Source of the DNA: Verrucomicrobiota bacterium | GTDB taxonomy: Bacteria; Verrucomicrobiota; Verrucomicrobiia; Verrucomicrobiales; Akkermansiaceae | Length of the DNA: 57,512 nt | Direction of reading: 5' to 3' | Assembly: GCA_026397725.1 (NCBI GenBank) | Contig: JAPLUI010000180.1 | Span: 1-57,512 of the forward strand | Shown: piece by piece, positions 8,278 through 16,357 of the stretch | Position numbering within the stretch: position 1 is the first letter of the stretch | Layout: each line of letters begins with the position of its first letter | The notes under the pieces: generated by a model | The model's database searches: none | The model's input: only the letters and a program-made list of their open reading frames with translations | What the model was told of the DNA's origin: nothing | Position numbers and translations under genes: made by a program

Positions 8278-10049
8278 CGGTGAGCGGCAATGCGGTGGGC
8301 GTGACGGCCACCTTCGATCTCGCTGGCTTCAACGACACCGTCGCAGTGCTCCGCTTCGGCGGCTCGACCACGACCAGCGGGGCGACCGTCACCACCGGCG
8401 CAGGAACGCTGACTCTCGGCGGCGGCGTCGAGTATATTGCCACCAACCACCCATTGGGCGCGACCCTCAGCGGCAACCTCGCCCTGGGTAGCGCAACCCG
8501 GACCTTCACGGTCAATGACAGCGCCACGGCGGCCGATGACCTGACGGTTGCGGCGGCGATCACGGGCGGTGCCGGAGTTGGCCTAACCAAGAGCGGCCCC
8601 GGCCGCCTGGTGCTTTCCGGCACCAACAGTTATGCCGGCAACACGCTGGTCAACGGCGGCCTGCTCCAGTTCAACACACTCAACTCCATCGCCGGCAGCG
8701 GCCTCAACCTAAGCGTCACCGCGCCCGGCGCGGTGGCCCTCGGCTATGTCCCGGGCACCACGCTCCAGAATGAGCTGCTCAGCCGGATCGTCAGCTCGTC
8801 CACCGGCGCGGCGGTCCTGACGGCCAATACCAGTGAGAACCTCGATTTCAGCAACGGTGGCCCGGCTAACAACTTCACCGCGCTGTCGCTGGGTGCCATC
8901 GGCAACCTCACCTACAGCGGAACCCTCACGCCCAATGACACGACTTATCGGCTCGGCGGCGGTGGCGGCACGCTCACCCTCGGCAATCCCATCAACGGCA
9001 CGGGAAAAACCTTGCTGATCCATGGCAACGTCAGCCTGTCCACCGTCAGTGATTTCACCGGCACCACCACGATCAACAGTGGCACCTTGCAAGTGAAGCA
9101 AGGTGCCACCACCAACGTCGTCAACAGTGGTACGATCCTGTTCGACCACTCCGACAGCCAAAACCAAACCGGCACGATCAGCGGCAGCGGCACCCTGACC
9201 AAGTCCGGCAGCGGCACCTTGACCCTTGCCGTGCCGCAGACTTACAGCGGCACCACCACCGTCAGCGGCGGCACCCTCGTGCTCGCGGGCGGCAACCACA
9301 CGCTCGCGGTGAACAAGGCGCTCGTGGTCAACACCGGCGGCACGCTCGATCTCGGATCTAACAGTCAGTATGGCGGCCAGTTCTCCGGCACCGGCGGCCT
9401 CATCACCGGTAGCGGCGGACGCTTGACGGTCCAGCCGACTGGCACTGCCACCTACGCCGGGTCCATTCAGGGTTCCGTCAATTTTGTCAAGCTGGCGAAT
9501 GGCGCGGGCAAGCTCCTTACTCTAACCGGAGACTCCACCACCACCGGCGGCATCTGGTTGCTGGGCGGCGACCTGCCGGAGACCCAAGGCCCGGATTACG
9601 GCGGGCTGACGCTCAAGGACGGCGGGCGCCTGTCCGGCGCAAGCGCGATCACCCTCAACCACGGCAGCCTGTTCATCGACAACAGCGGCACCGCCAACGA
9701 CAACACCCGCGTCAACGACGCGGCGACCGTCACCCTGAATGGCGGCCGCATCATCTATACCGGCCGGGCCGCGACGGCGTCCGCCGAGTTGTTAGGCGAG
9801 GTGACGGTGGGCAGCGGCATGGGCACCATCACCGCCACTGCGGGAGCATCTGGCAGCGCGGTGTTGACACTCAACCGTCTGGTGCGCAACCCCGGTGCGA
9901 CACTGCAACTCGATGGCTCAAACCTCGGCACCGCCGGAAATAACAGCCGCATCCTCGTTACCGCTGCGCTGGGTGACAATCTCACCGCTGTCAACGGGGT
10001 CATTCCCGGGGTGTTCAAGGGATCGGGCGGGGGGGCAATTCTCCGGTAG
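8181..10049 (+). pseudogene. Second repeat adhesin, middle part
   Basis: Continuation of the protein starting at 7231, in a different frame. It consists almost entirely of autotransporter-associated beta-strand repeats, for example 'LVLSGLNTYGGNTVVNVGTL', 'LVLSGTNSYAGNTLVNGGLL' and 'LTLAVPQTYSGTTTVSGGTL', as expected for a long right-handed beta-helix. It has no signal peptide of its own. The frame ends at TAG 10047-10049, directly after a run of seven G (10029-10035); eight or five G would join it to the last part in frame. No separate translation start is convincing. Confidence 0.7.
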
Positions 10050-10063
10050 GCTATGTTGCGGGC

Positions 10064-11575
10064 TTGGGTTTCGCAGCGGTTGGCACCGCCGGCGGGTTCC
10101 CTGGAACTTACCACGGCGCCCTGGCAGCGGCCGCAGCCACCGATAACGTTGTGGGCGCTTCCGCCTGGGTGGTGAAAACCGGCGGCCAGACCATCAATTC
10201 CATGGTGCAAACCGGCAACCTCACGTTCGCCGCTGCCTCCGACACGCTCAAGATTGACAGCGGCATGCTCACCCAGAACGCGCAGACCTCCCCGCTGCTT
10301 GGCACTGCGTCCGTCCGCGGCCAATTGACCTCCGGCCTCGGCACTGGCGAACTGTTTCTGATCAGAACCAATGAAGGGTCCGGCGGCGCGGCCGGTGCTT
10401 TGCAAATCCATTCGGTCATCATCGACAATAGCGTCGTCACGATGCAGGGCGGCGCACAGCAGATCGCCGCATCTAACATCGTGACCCTCAACGGTGGCGC
10501 GACCCTAACCATGGTGGGTGCCAACAACACCCTGGCCGGTCTCGTCTTCAACAGCCACGGCGGCAAGACCACCCCGACCGTCACCGGTGGCACCAAGCTG
10601 ACCCTCACCGGCGACCTCACCGCGACGCCGACCGACCCGTCGGTGACGCCGCTCATCAGCGTCGTCCTCGACCTCAACGGCAGTGCCGCGCACGACATCA
10701 CCGTCGCGGCCCTGCCGGAAGGCAACGTCATCAACAACCGGACCCAGTTGAATGGCCTGACCATCAGCGCCGTGATCCAAAACGGCGGCTTCACCAAAAA
10801 GGGCAATGGCGTGCTCACCCTGACCGGCACTAACACATACACCGGCGACACCGTGGTGCAGGAAGGCATCCTGAGTCTCACCAAGGCCTCATTGGCAGAC
10901 GCTTCCATCATCAGAATCGGCACCGCTCCTGGCGCCGCCGCAGTGCTCAAACTGGATCACACCCTAACCGATACGGTGGCCAATCTGTTCATCGACGGCG
11001 TGCCAATGCCGGCCGGCACCTATGGTTCGAGCACTTCCACGGCGACGAACAAGGACGACGCCACTTTCGCCGGCAGCGGCGTGCTGAAGGTCACCAGCGG
11101 CACCCCGGTCACCGACCCCTTCAACCTCTGGGCCCAGACCCACATCACTGCGCTCAATCCGTCCGCCAACACCACCCCGGGCGGCGATCCCGACATCGAC
11201 GGTGCCAGCAACCTCGCCGAGTTCGCCTTCAACGGCAACCCGCTCAGCGCGGCGGACCATGGCAAGGTTTTTGTCCTGACGGCCGACAGCGATGATGTCG
11301 GCACCGCCAGGGAACTGATCCTCACCGTGGCGGTGCGTGCGGGCACGCCGGTCTTCAGCGCGGACACCTCGCCCAAGGCCAGCCATGACGGCATCACCTA
11401 TACCATCGAGGGCAGCACCACTCTCAACGGCTTCCCCGGCAAGGTCAACGTCGTCTCGCCGGTCACCACCGGGCTGCCCGCTGCCGGTACCGGTTACGAA
11501 TACCGCAGCTTCAGCCTCAACAACTCCAACGGCCTCCCCACCACGGGCTTCCTCCGCGCCAAAGTCACGCAATAG
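10064..11575 (+). pseudogene. Second repeat adhesin, C-terminal part
   Basis: C-terminal portion of the adhesin begun at 7231; coding similarity actually begins right after the G7 run, before the first possible start codon here. It contains further beta repeats ('LTLTGTNTYTGDTVVQEGIL') and then a C-terminal module: 'DPFNLWAQTHI', a short aspartate-rich 'GGDPDIDGASNLAEFAFNGN' segment, and the ending 'TGFLRAKVTQ'. This pattern of Asp-rich linker, 'NGNPL' box and FLR-type end is shared with the minus-strand adhesin and with many secreted proteins of the phylum. It may direct surface attachment. Confidence 0.7.
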
Positions 11576-11598
11576 CAGCATGACGCCATGGATCTAAC

Positions 11599-11616
11599 GG
11601 AAAGGACCGCCTTTCC
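11599..11616 (+). terminator. Short hairpin after adhesin gene
   Basis: GGAAAGG (11599-11605) pairs with CCTTTCC (11610-11616), 23 nt after the adhesin stop. There is no T-run, so termination is only a possibility. Confidence 0.3.
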
Positions 11617-11765
11617 TTGCCGGAGACCACCCGGCACATGGGGGAGGTGTCCTGGAGAAGGAAAATACTGCTGAAAAGCTCGCCGTTGTGCTTGCGTCCC
11701 ACTACAAACGCGCTTATGCACAATGGTTGGCGGAACCGCCCGACTCAACAACCCCCAGCACGCCC

Positions 11766-12308
11766 ATGAACCCACACTCATTCCATCTGGCGGCGGCCTG
11801 CGTTTTCCTGTCCGTCCATCCGGACCACGCCGCCCCGCGTACCGGTGGCGGTTATTCCATCGATGCGGAAAGCATCGGCGGCGGCACGCGCGTCACCGGC
11901 GGCGTTTACACCAACGACGACTTTGGCAGCTTCACCGGCGACGGTCTGCCCGACAACTGGCAGGTGCAGTGGTGCGGTCTGAACAACCCCAACGCCGCCC
12001 CGACCGCTGATGGCACCGGGCAGAACAACCTGTTCAAGCGGCTTGCGGGCCTCGACCCGCTCAACCGCGCGGTGTTCGCGGTCGCCGCGTCCCCGGTTCC
12101 CGGCCAGCCCGGCAAGATGTGGTTCGCGTTTTCGCCGCCAGTGTCCGGCCGCTCCGACACCGTGCGGTTCAACGACACCTTGCGGCCGGGGACTCGGCAG
12201 CCGCTCACCGGGTACTCGCCGGTGGACATCGGCGCGATGCGCACGATCACCGACCACGCGGCACCCGGCGAGCACCGCTGCTACCGGGTCCAAATCACCA
12301 CGCCCTAA
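11766..12308 (+). CDS. Secreted protein of unknown function
   Basis: 180 residues from ATG 11766. The N-terminus ('FHLAAACVFLSVHPDHA') is a plausible signal peptide. The mature part starts with a glycine-rich stretch and then 'DDFGSFTGDGLPDNWQVQW', which resembles the short linker-like 'DGLPDxW' calcium-binding motif found near the C-terminus of secreted Verrucomicrobiota proteins, followed by 'NNLFKRLAGLDPLN'. It therefore looks like a free-standing version of the C-terminal module of the larger surface proteins. It follows the adhesin on the same strand and precedes another secreted protein by only 23 nt, so the two are probably co-transcribed. The exact function is unknown. Confidence 0.6.
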   Translation: MNPHSFHLAAACVFLSVHPDHAAPRTGGGYSIDAESIGGGTRVTGGVYTNDDFGSFTGDGLPDNWQVQWCGLNNPNAAPTADGTGQNNLFKRLAGLDPLNRAVFAVAASPVPGQPGKMWFAFSPPVSGRSDTVRFNDTLRPGTRQPLTGYSPVDIGAMRTITDHAAPGEHRCYRVQITTP

Positions 12309-12331
12309 CTCGCAACCAACAACACCAATCC

Positions 12332-14419
12332 ATGCAACCGCAGTTCCATATCATGTCGCTTTGCCTGTTGCTGGCTGTCGGCATGGCCGAGGCTCAGGGG
12401 GTTTACAACCCGCCGGCGGACCAGCCATCAGCGCAGCCGGGGCCAGCCACGGACACCTTCAACCTTCCTCAGCCAAAGCCTGCCGCCAGTCCGCTCGGTC
12501 AGGAAATCCCGCTGCTCGATCCTGCGGCGGAAACCATCAGAATCGGTGGCGTGACCATTCCGCTGGGAGACCACCGCCTGCTCAGGGCGCGCTTTGAAAA
12601 ATTCCTGAGCCAGCCCCCGGAAAGCGATGCGGCAGCGGCGCAGTATCGTCAGACGATTGCCGGGATCCTTGACACGCTCTCCCCCTTCCACCAGCCCGCC
12701 CCGAATCTCCAGGCGGCCTTCAAGCTCTTGCCGCGTGCTGCCACTTACCCGGGTGACGCCAATATCTGCAGCACTCTTGCCGAGGCTGTTGACATGGCCA
12801 TCCTCGCCAAACAAGAGAACGCCAGACGGAGCAAACTCAATGACACCCTCGAACAGGAAAAACTGGCCCTCCGGAAAGAAGCGGATTGGAACGCCCGCCA
12901 CGAAAAGGCTCCCGGGGTGGCACCCGCGGCAGCCCCCGCCGGCCGGGGTGGCAATCGAGGGCCGGCCGTCGCGCCGGGAAACAATCCCGGTGCCGGCATG
13001 CAGTCACTCAAGTACGCCGACGCCGTTCGCCGCATTGCGGAAATCGAACTCTTGAAAAAGGCCAATCTGGTCCTCATCGAGGCCCGGACCCTCCAGACCA
13101 AGACGCAATACCAAGCAAACATGGTTCAATGGTTCATCCTGCGTCGCTTCGAGCACGTCATCGTGGCCGCGCGTTTTTACAATCAGCTCTGGAAAGACGG
13201 CGATGCCGCCTTGCACCTCGAAAAAGGCGCGGATGTTGACAAGTGGTTTGCCGAGGGTCTGGGCGTGAGCCCCACGGTATCCTCGCTTGATTCGCTCTCC
13301 AACGAAGCCATCAGCGAAGCCGGCAAATACATTGAGGCATTCAAGCTCATGCTCGCCCGCGATGAACTCTACTCCGCCTCGCAGCGCCTCATGGAGGCCT
13401 TCGTGGTGGGAGAGTTTCTCGATCCCGTCGCGACTTTGCCCTTGGAGCAGAAACTCCAGGTCCTCGAATACACCCGCACCCTCAATGAATGTTATGGCAC
13501 GTTCCAGGCCCGCGACTACACCAAGGCCAAGGAACTCGCGGAGCGCCTCAAGACCACCGCCAAGGATTTCCCCTCGTCCAAGATGGATGCGGCCATCGCC
13601 GGTTCCACGCTCGCCTCGGACCTCGCCATCGAGGAAGCCAAAGTCCACCTCCGCGCCGGCGACCAGGATAAGGCCGCCGAGAAAATCCACATCGCCGCCG
13701 AGATCTGGCCCACCAACCCGAGACTCGCCGAATTCCGCAAACTCATCGCCGACACCGGTCGAGTGGTCACCGCCCGCAATGACTTCGACCGCCTGCTCAG
13801 CGAGGGCAATTATCGCGAGATCGCCAAGCGCGAATACGAATTGGTCCCCGTCATTCAAGGCGACGCCAAGCGCGAGGAGGCATTCAAGCAAATCAGGACC
13901 CATCTGGCAACAATCGAGGCGGCTCTCGGCAAGGCCGCGGAGTTTGGCAAGCTCGGCCAAAACTACGCCGCTTGGGAACAACTCGCCGCCTTGCGCGCAC
14001 AATTCCCCGATGACCCCAAGCTCGGCCGTGAACTCGAACTGCTCGCCCCCAAGGTCGCCGATTTCACCAAGTCGCTGGACCGTGCCCAACAATTTGAAAA
14101 CCGCACTCCCAAGCAGACGGGTTCCGCCCTCGCCTGGTATCTCAAGGCCCGCCACATCTATCCGCGGAGCCATCTCGCGGAGACCGGCATCAAGCGGCTG
14201 CTCGATGACATCCTCGCCGAGGACACGCCCGAAACCGCCGGTCTGCTGCGGAATGTGCGGATGAACCGCAGCGGGCTGGCCATTGACCCAACGGCTGGCG
14301 ATCCGACAATAGCAGGAGACTCCTATTATCGAAAGCGTCTTGACGGACGTAGGGATCGATTTTCGCAGGCGCGGGAGGACAATAACAGGAGGCTGAGCGA
14401 CCTAACGCCGTTGGCGTAA
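12332..14419 (+). CDS. Secreted helical repeat protein with repeat-derived C-terminus
   Basis: 695 residues from ATG 12332, with a signal peptide ('LCLLLAVGMAEAQG'). The mature protein has a proline-rich head, then a long alpha-helical body with TPR-like stretches and a Gly/Ala/Pro-rich insert near residues 195-225. No catalytic motif is seen. The family is unknown to me; large TPR-like periplasmic proteins of this sort are common in the phylum. The last 35 or so codons ('SYYRKRLDGRRDRFSQARED' and on) are the translation of a 63-bp intergenic repeat whose second copy is at 16223-16322, so the original stop codon seems to have been lost by insertion or recombination. Confidence 0.6.
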   Translation: MQPQFHIMSLCLLLAVGMAEAQGVYNPPADQPSAQPGPATDTFNLPQPKPAASPLGQEIPLLDPAAETIRIGGVTIPLGDHRLLRARFEKFLSQPPESDAAAAQYRQTIAGILDTLSPFHQPAPNLQAAFKLLPRAATYPGDANICSTLAEAVDMAILAKQENARRSKLNDTLEQEKLALRKEADWNARHEKAPGVAPAAAPAGRGGNRGPAVAPGNNPGAGMQSLKYADAVRRIAEIELLKKANLVLIEARTLQTKTQYQANMVQWFILRRFEHVIVAARFYNQLWKDGDAALHLEKGADVDKWFAEGLGVSPTVSSLDSLSNEAISEAGKYIEAFKLMLARDELYSASQRLMEAFVVGEFLDPVATLPLEQKLQVLEYTRTLNECYGTFQARDYTKAKELAERLKTTAKDFPSSKMDAAIAGSTLASDLAIEEAKVHLRAGDQDKAAEKIHIAAEIWPTNPRLAEFRKLIADTGRVVTARNDFDRLLSEGNYREIAKREYELVPVIQGDAKREEAFKQIRTHLATIEAALGKAAEFGKLGQNYAAWEQLAALRAQFPDDPKLGRELELLAPKVADFTKSLDRAQQFENRTPKQTGSALAWYLKARHIYPRSHLAETGIKRLLDDILAEDTPETAGLLRNVRMNRSGLAIDPTAGDPTIAGDSYYRKRLDGRRDRFSQAREDNNRRLSDLTPLA
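14314..14376 (+). repeat. Direct repeat copy 1 flanking hipBA
   Basis: Begins with AGGAGACTCCTATTATCG, continues to GACGTAGGGATCGATTTT and ends near GGCGCGGGAG. A second copy in the same orientation is at 16223-16322. This copy lies inside the 3' end of the preceding reading frame. Confidence 0.75.
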
Positions 14420-14623
14420 CAGATCCTGAAACGCGCGGTTCACGGATGGAGTCCTTGCAACATCCGCACCCACCGTCCACTGCCCCCCGTCAGCGCTCCT
14501 CTTTCCATCCTGGGGACGGTAGGGCTGGACCGCTGGGCCGGCCCTGACTGCCCTTGAGGGCGAGGTGAAAATAATGAGCGAATGGGAACGTGCTTTTCCA
14601 CCACACCCGCAAGCGCAATGGGG

Positions 14624-14637
14624 TTCCCGATCGGGAA
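14624..14637. promoter_or_regulatory. hipBA operator-like palindrome 1
   Basis: TTCCCGATCGGGAA, a perfect 14-bp palindrome and the best of three related sites upstream of hipB. HipB proteins are known to bind several inverted-repeat operators in their own promoter; this assignment is by analogy. Confidence 0.6.
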
Positions 14638-14673
14638 TCATTATATGAAAAGCCTTCTGATCCTCGAAGAATA

Positions 14674-14687
14674 TTCCCTATCGGTAA
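14674..14687. promoter_or_regulatory. hipBA operator-like palindrome 2
   Basis: TTCCCTATCGGTAA matches the first site at 12 of 14 positions. Its centre lies 50 bp from the centre of the first site. Confidence 0.55.
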
Positions 14688-14722
14688 CTTCTTTATTGCA
14701 ATGTTCACAAGAACCCAATAGA

Positions 14723-14736
14723 TTCCCGCTCAGGAA
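14723..14736. promoter_or_regulatory. hipBA operator-like palindrome 3, overlapping hipB start
   Basis: TTCCCGCTCAGGAA, centred 49 bp from site 2. Its last base is the A of the hipB start codon, so a bound repressor could block both the promoter region and the start. Confidence 0.55.
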
Positions 14737-14948
14737 TGAAGCAGATCACAGACACCCCATCCCTCGGCGAGACGATCCGCAGTGCGCGCAAGCGGCTGAA
14801 GGTGACCCAGAAGGATCTGGCGCTCGCCACTGGCACGGGGCTGCGGTTCATCATCGACTTGGAAAAGGGCAAGCCCACCTGCCAGATTGGCAAAGTCCTG
14901 GAAATCGTCCGCACACTCGGGCTCCGGCTGCAAATCCACGACTCATGA
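14736..14948 (+). CDS. hipB: HipB-type antitoxin, Xre-family repressor
   Basis: 70 residues. A helix-turn-helix spans about residues 12-50: 'LGETIRSARKRLKVTQKDLA' followed by 'GTGLRFIIDLEKGKPT'; the C-terminus 'LGLRLQI' is the usual beta strand used for HipB dimerisation. It should bind the three palindromes upstream and neutralise HipA. Its stop overlaps the hipA start (ATGA at 14945-14948), as in other hipBA operons. No Shine-Dalgarno is present; the start codon lies at the edge of operator 3. Confidence 0.85.
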   Translation: MKQITDTPSLGETIRSARKRLKVTQKDLALATGTGLRFIIDLEKGKPTCQIGKVLEIVRTLGLRLQIHDS

Positions 14949-16198
14949 AACGGTTGGCGGTTTATCTCAACGAAGCCCGGGTCGGGGTTCTCACCGATGG
15001 TGACGAGCCGGTCTTCGCCTATGATGCCGGCTGGCTGGCGGATGGCGCGGCCTATCCGCTCTCGCGGCGGCTGCCGTTGCAGAGCGAGCCTTTCTCGGGG
15101 CGGGTGGTCCAGGTTTTTTTCGCCGGTCTGCTGCCGGAGGCGGAGCCGCGTGACCGGATCGCCTCGATTTTGGGGATCAGTGCCGGCAATGATTTCGCCC
15201 TGCTCGAACGGATTGGCGGCGAATGCGCGGGCGCGGTCTCCCTGCTGCCTGAGGAAACCCCGCCACCATCCTCGGGCGGCGGACGCCTGCGCTGGCTGGA
15301 TGAAACCGAGCTGGCAACCATCCTCGAAGCGCTCCCGCGGCAACCCCTGATGGCCGGGGAGGATGGCGTCCGGCTGTCGCTGGCGGGTGCCCAGCTCAAG
15401 CTGCCGGTGGTGCTTGCCACGGCGCACCCGGCGGCGGAGCCACGCGTGGCGCTGCCGCTGGATGGCACTCCCAGCACCCACATCATCAAACCGGAACCCA
15501 CCCGCTTTCCCGGCCTGGTCGCCAACGAGGTCTGGTGCCTCGCGCTCGCCCGCCGGCTCGGACTGGAGGCGGCGGAGGCGCGGTCGCGCACCATCGGGCA
15601 AACCCCCTGCCTCATCGTGAAACGCTACGACCGCCAGTCTGCGGCTGGCGAACCGGTGCGGCGCTTGCACCAGGAGGACTTCTGCCAGGCCATGGGGTTC
15701 CCGCCGGCCCGCAAATACCAACAGGAGGGCGGCCCCTCGCTGCGGGATTGCTTCGCGCTGATCCGCGATTGGTCCTCGGCACCGGTGCTCGACATCGTCC
15801 GCCTGCTGGATGCGGTGATCTTCGCGGCATTGACCGGCAATGCGGACGCCCACGCGAAAAACCACTCCTTCCTCTATGCCGGCGGCACCCGGCGCATGGC
15901 CCCACTGTATGACCAGGTCTGCACCCTCGCCTGGCCGGAACTCTCCACCTCCCTGTCGATGAAAATCGGCAGCGCCGGAACCTTGGCGGAAGTTTCTCCC
16001 GAACACTTCAAGCAACTCTCCGCCGAAGCCCGCCTCGGCTGGCCCATGGTGCGCGAGCGCCTGGCAAACCTTTGCGCGAAAATGATAGAATCCATCCGGC
16101 GCGATGAAATCCCCACCGCTCCCGAAACCGCAGGCAGCGGACCCGCAAATCTCATCCTCCCACGGGCCGAACGAATGCTGCGGTTGATGAAGGAATGA
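14945..16198 (+). CDS. hipA: HipA serine/threonine kinase toxin
   Basis: 417 residues. The N-terminal subdomain begins 'LAVYLNEARVGVLTDGD'. The kinase core shows 'LSLAGAQLKLPVVL' (equivalent of the HipA SLAGAQ loop), 'HIIKPEP', 'RYDRQ', the catalytic loop 'GNADAHAKNHS' near residue 299 with the catalytic Asp, and 'MAPLYDQV' as the metal-binding Asp motif. In E. coli HipA phosphorylates glutamyl-tRNA synthetase and causes dormancy. All key residues seem present, so the toxin is probably active. It is coupled to hipB by a 4-nt overlap. The C-terminus is followed within 25 nt by a copy of the direct repeat, so the module looks like a transferred cassette. Confidence 0.9.
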   Translation: MKRLAVYLNEARVGVLTDGDEPVFAYDAGWLADGAAYPLSRRLPLQSEPFSGRVVQVFFAGLLPEAEPRDRIASILGISAGNDFALLERIGGECAGAVSLLPEETPPPSSGGGRLRWLDETELATILEALPRQPLMAGEDGVRLSLAGAQLKLPVVLATAHPAAEPRVALPLDGTPSTHIIKPEPTRFPGLVANEVWCLALARRLGLEAAEARSRTIGQTPCLIVKRYDRQSAAGEPVRRLHQEDFCQAMGFPPARKYQQEGGPSLRDCFALIRDWSSAPVLDIVRLLDAVIFAALTGNADAHAKNHSFLYAGGTRRMAPLYDQVCTLAWPELSTSLSMKIGSAGTLAEVSPEHFKQLSAEARLGWPMVRERLANLCAKMIESIRRDEIPTAPETAGSGPANLILPRAERMLRLMKE

Positions 16199-16222
16199 GC
16201 TGGAGGAAGCCCTATTAATCAG

Positions 16223-16322
16223 AGGAGACTCCTATTATCGAAAGCATCTTGACGCGTCTTGACGGACGGGCGTAGGGATCGATTTTTTCGGTGTCGCCCA
16301 GGCGCAGGCGCAGGCGCGGGAG
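16223..16322 (+). repeat. Direct repeat copy 2 flanking hipBA
   Basis: Same start as copy 1 (AGGAGACTCCTATTATCG), with an internal duplication of TCTTGACG and a longer (GGCGCA) tail ending in GGCGCGGGAG. It lies between hipA and the convergent ABC-F gene. Confidence 0.75.
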
Positions 16323-16357
16323 CATGGCTCTTTTCCTCGCACCGCCATGAATTTGGC

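Noticed and set aside
13004..14173. 389-codon frame antisense to the secreted helical protein
   Set aside because: Codon composition mirrors the sense frame, with no signal or domain.
14705..16015. 436-codon frame antisense to hipBA
   Set aside because: Arg/Gly-rich shadow of a gene with complete kinase motifs.
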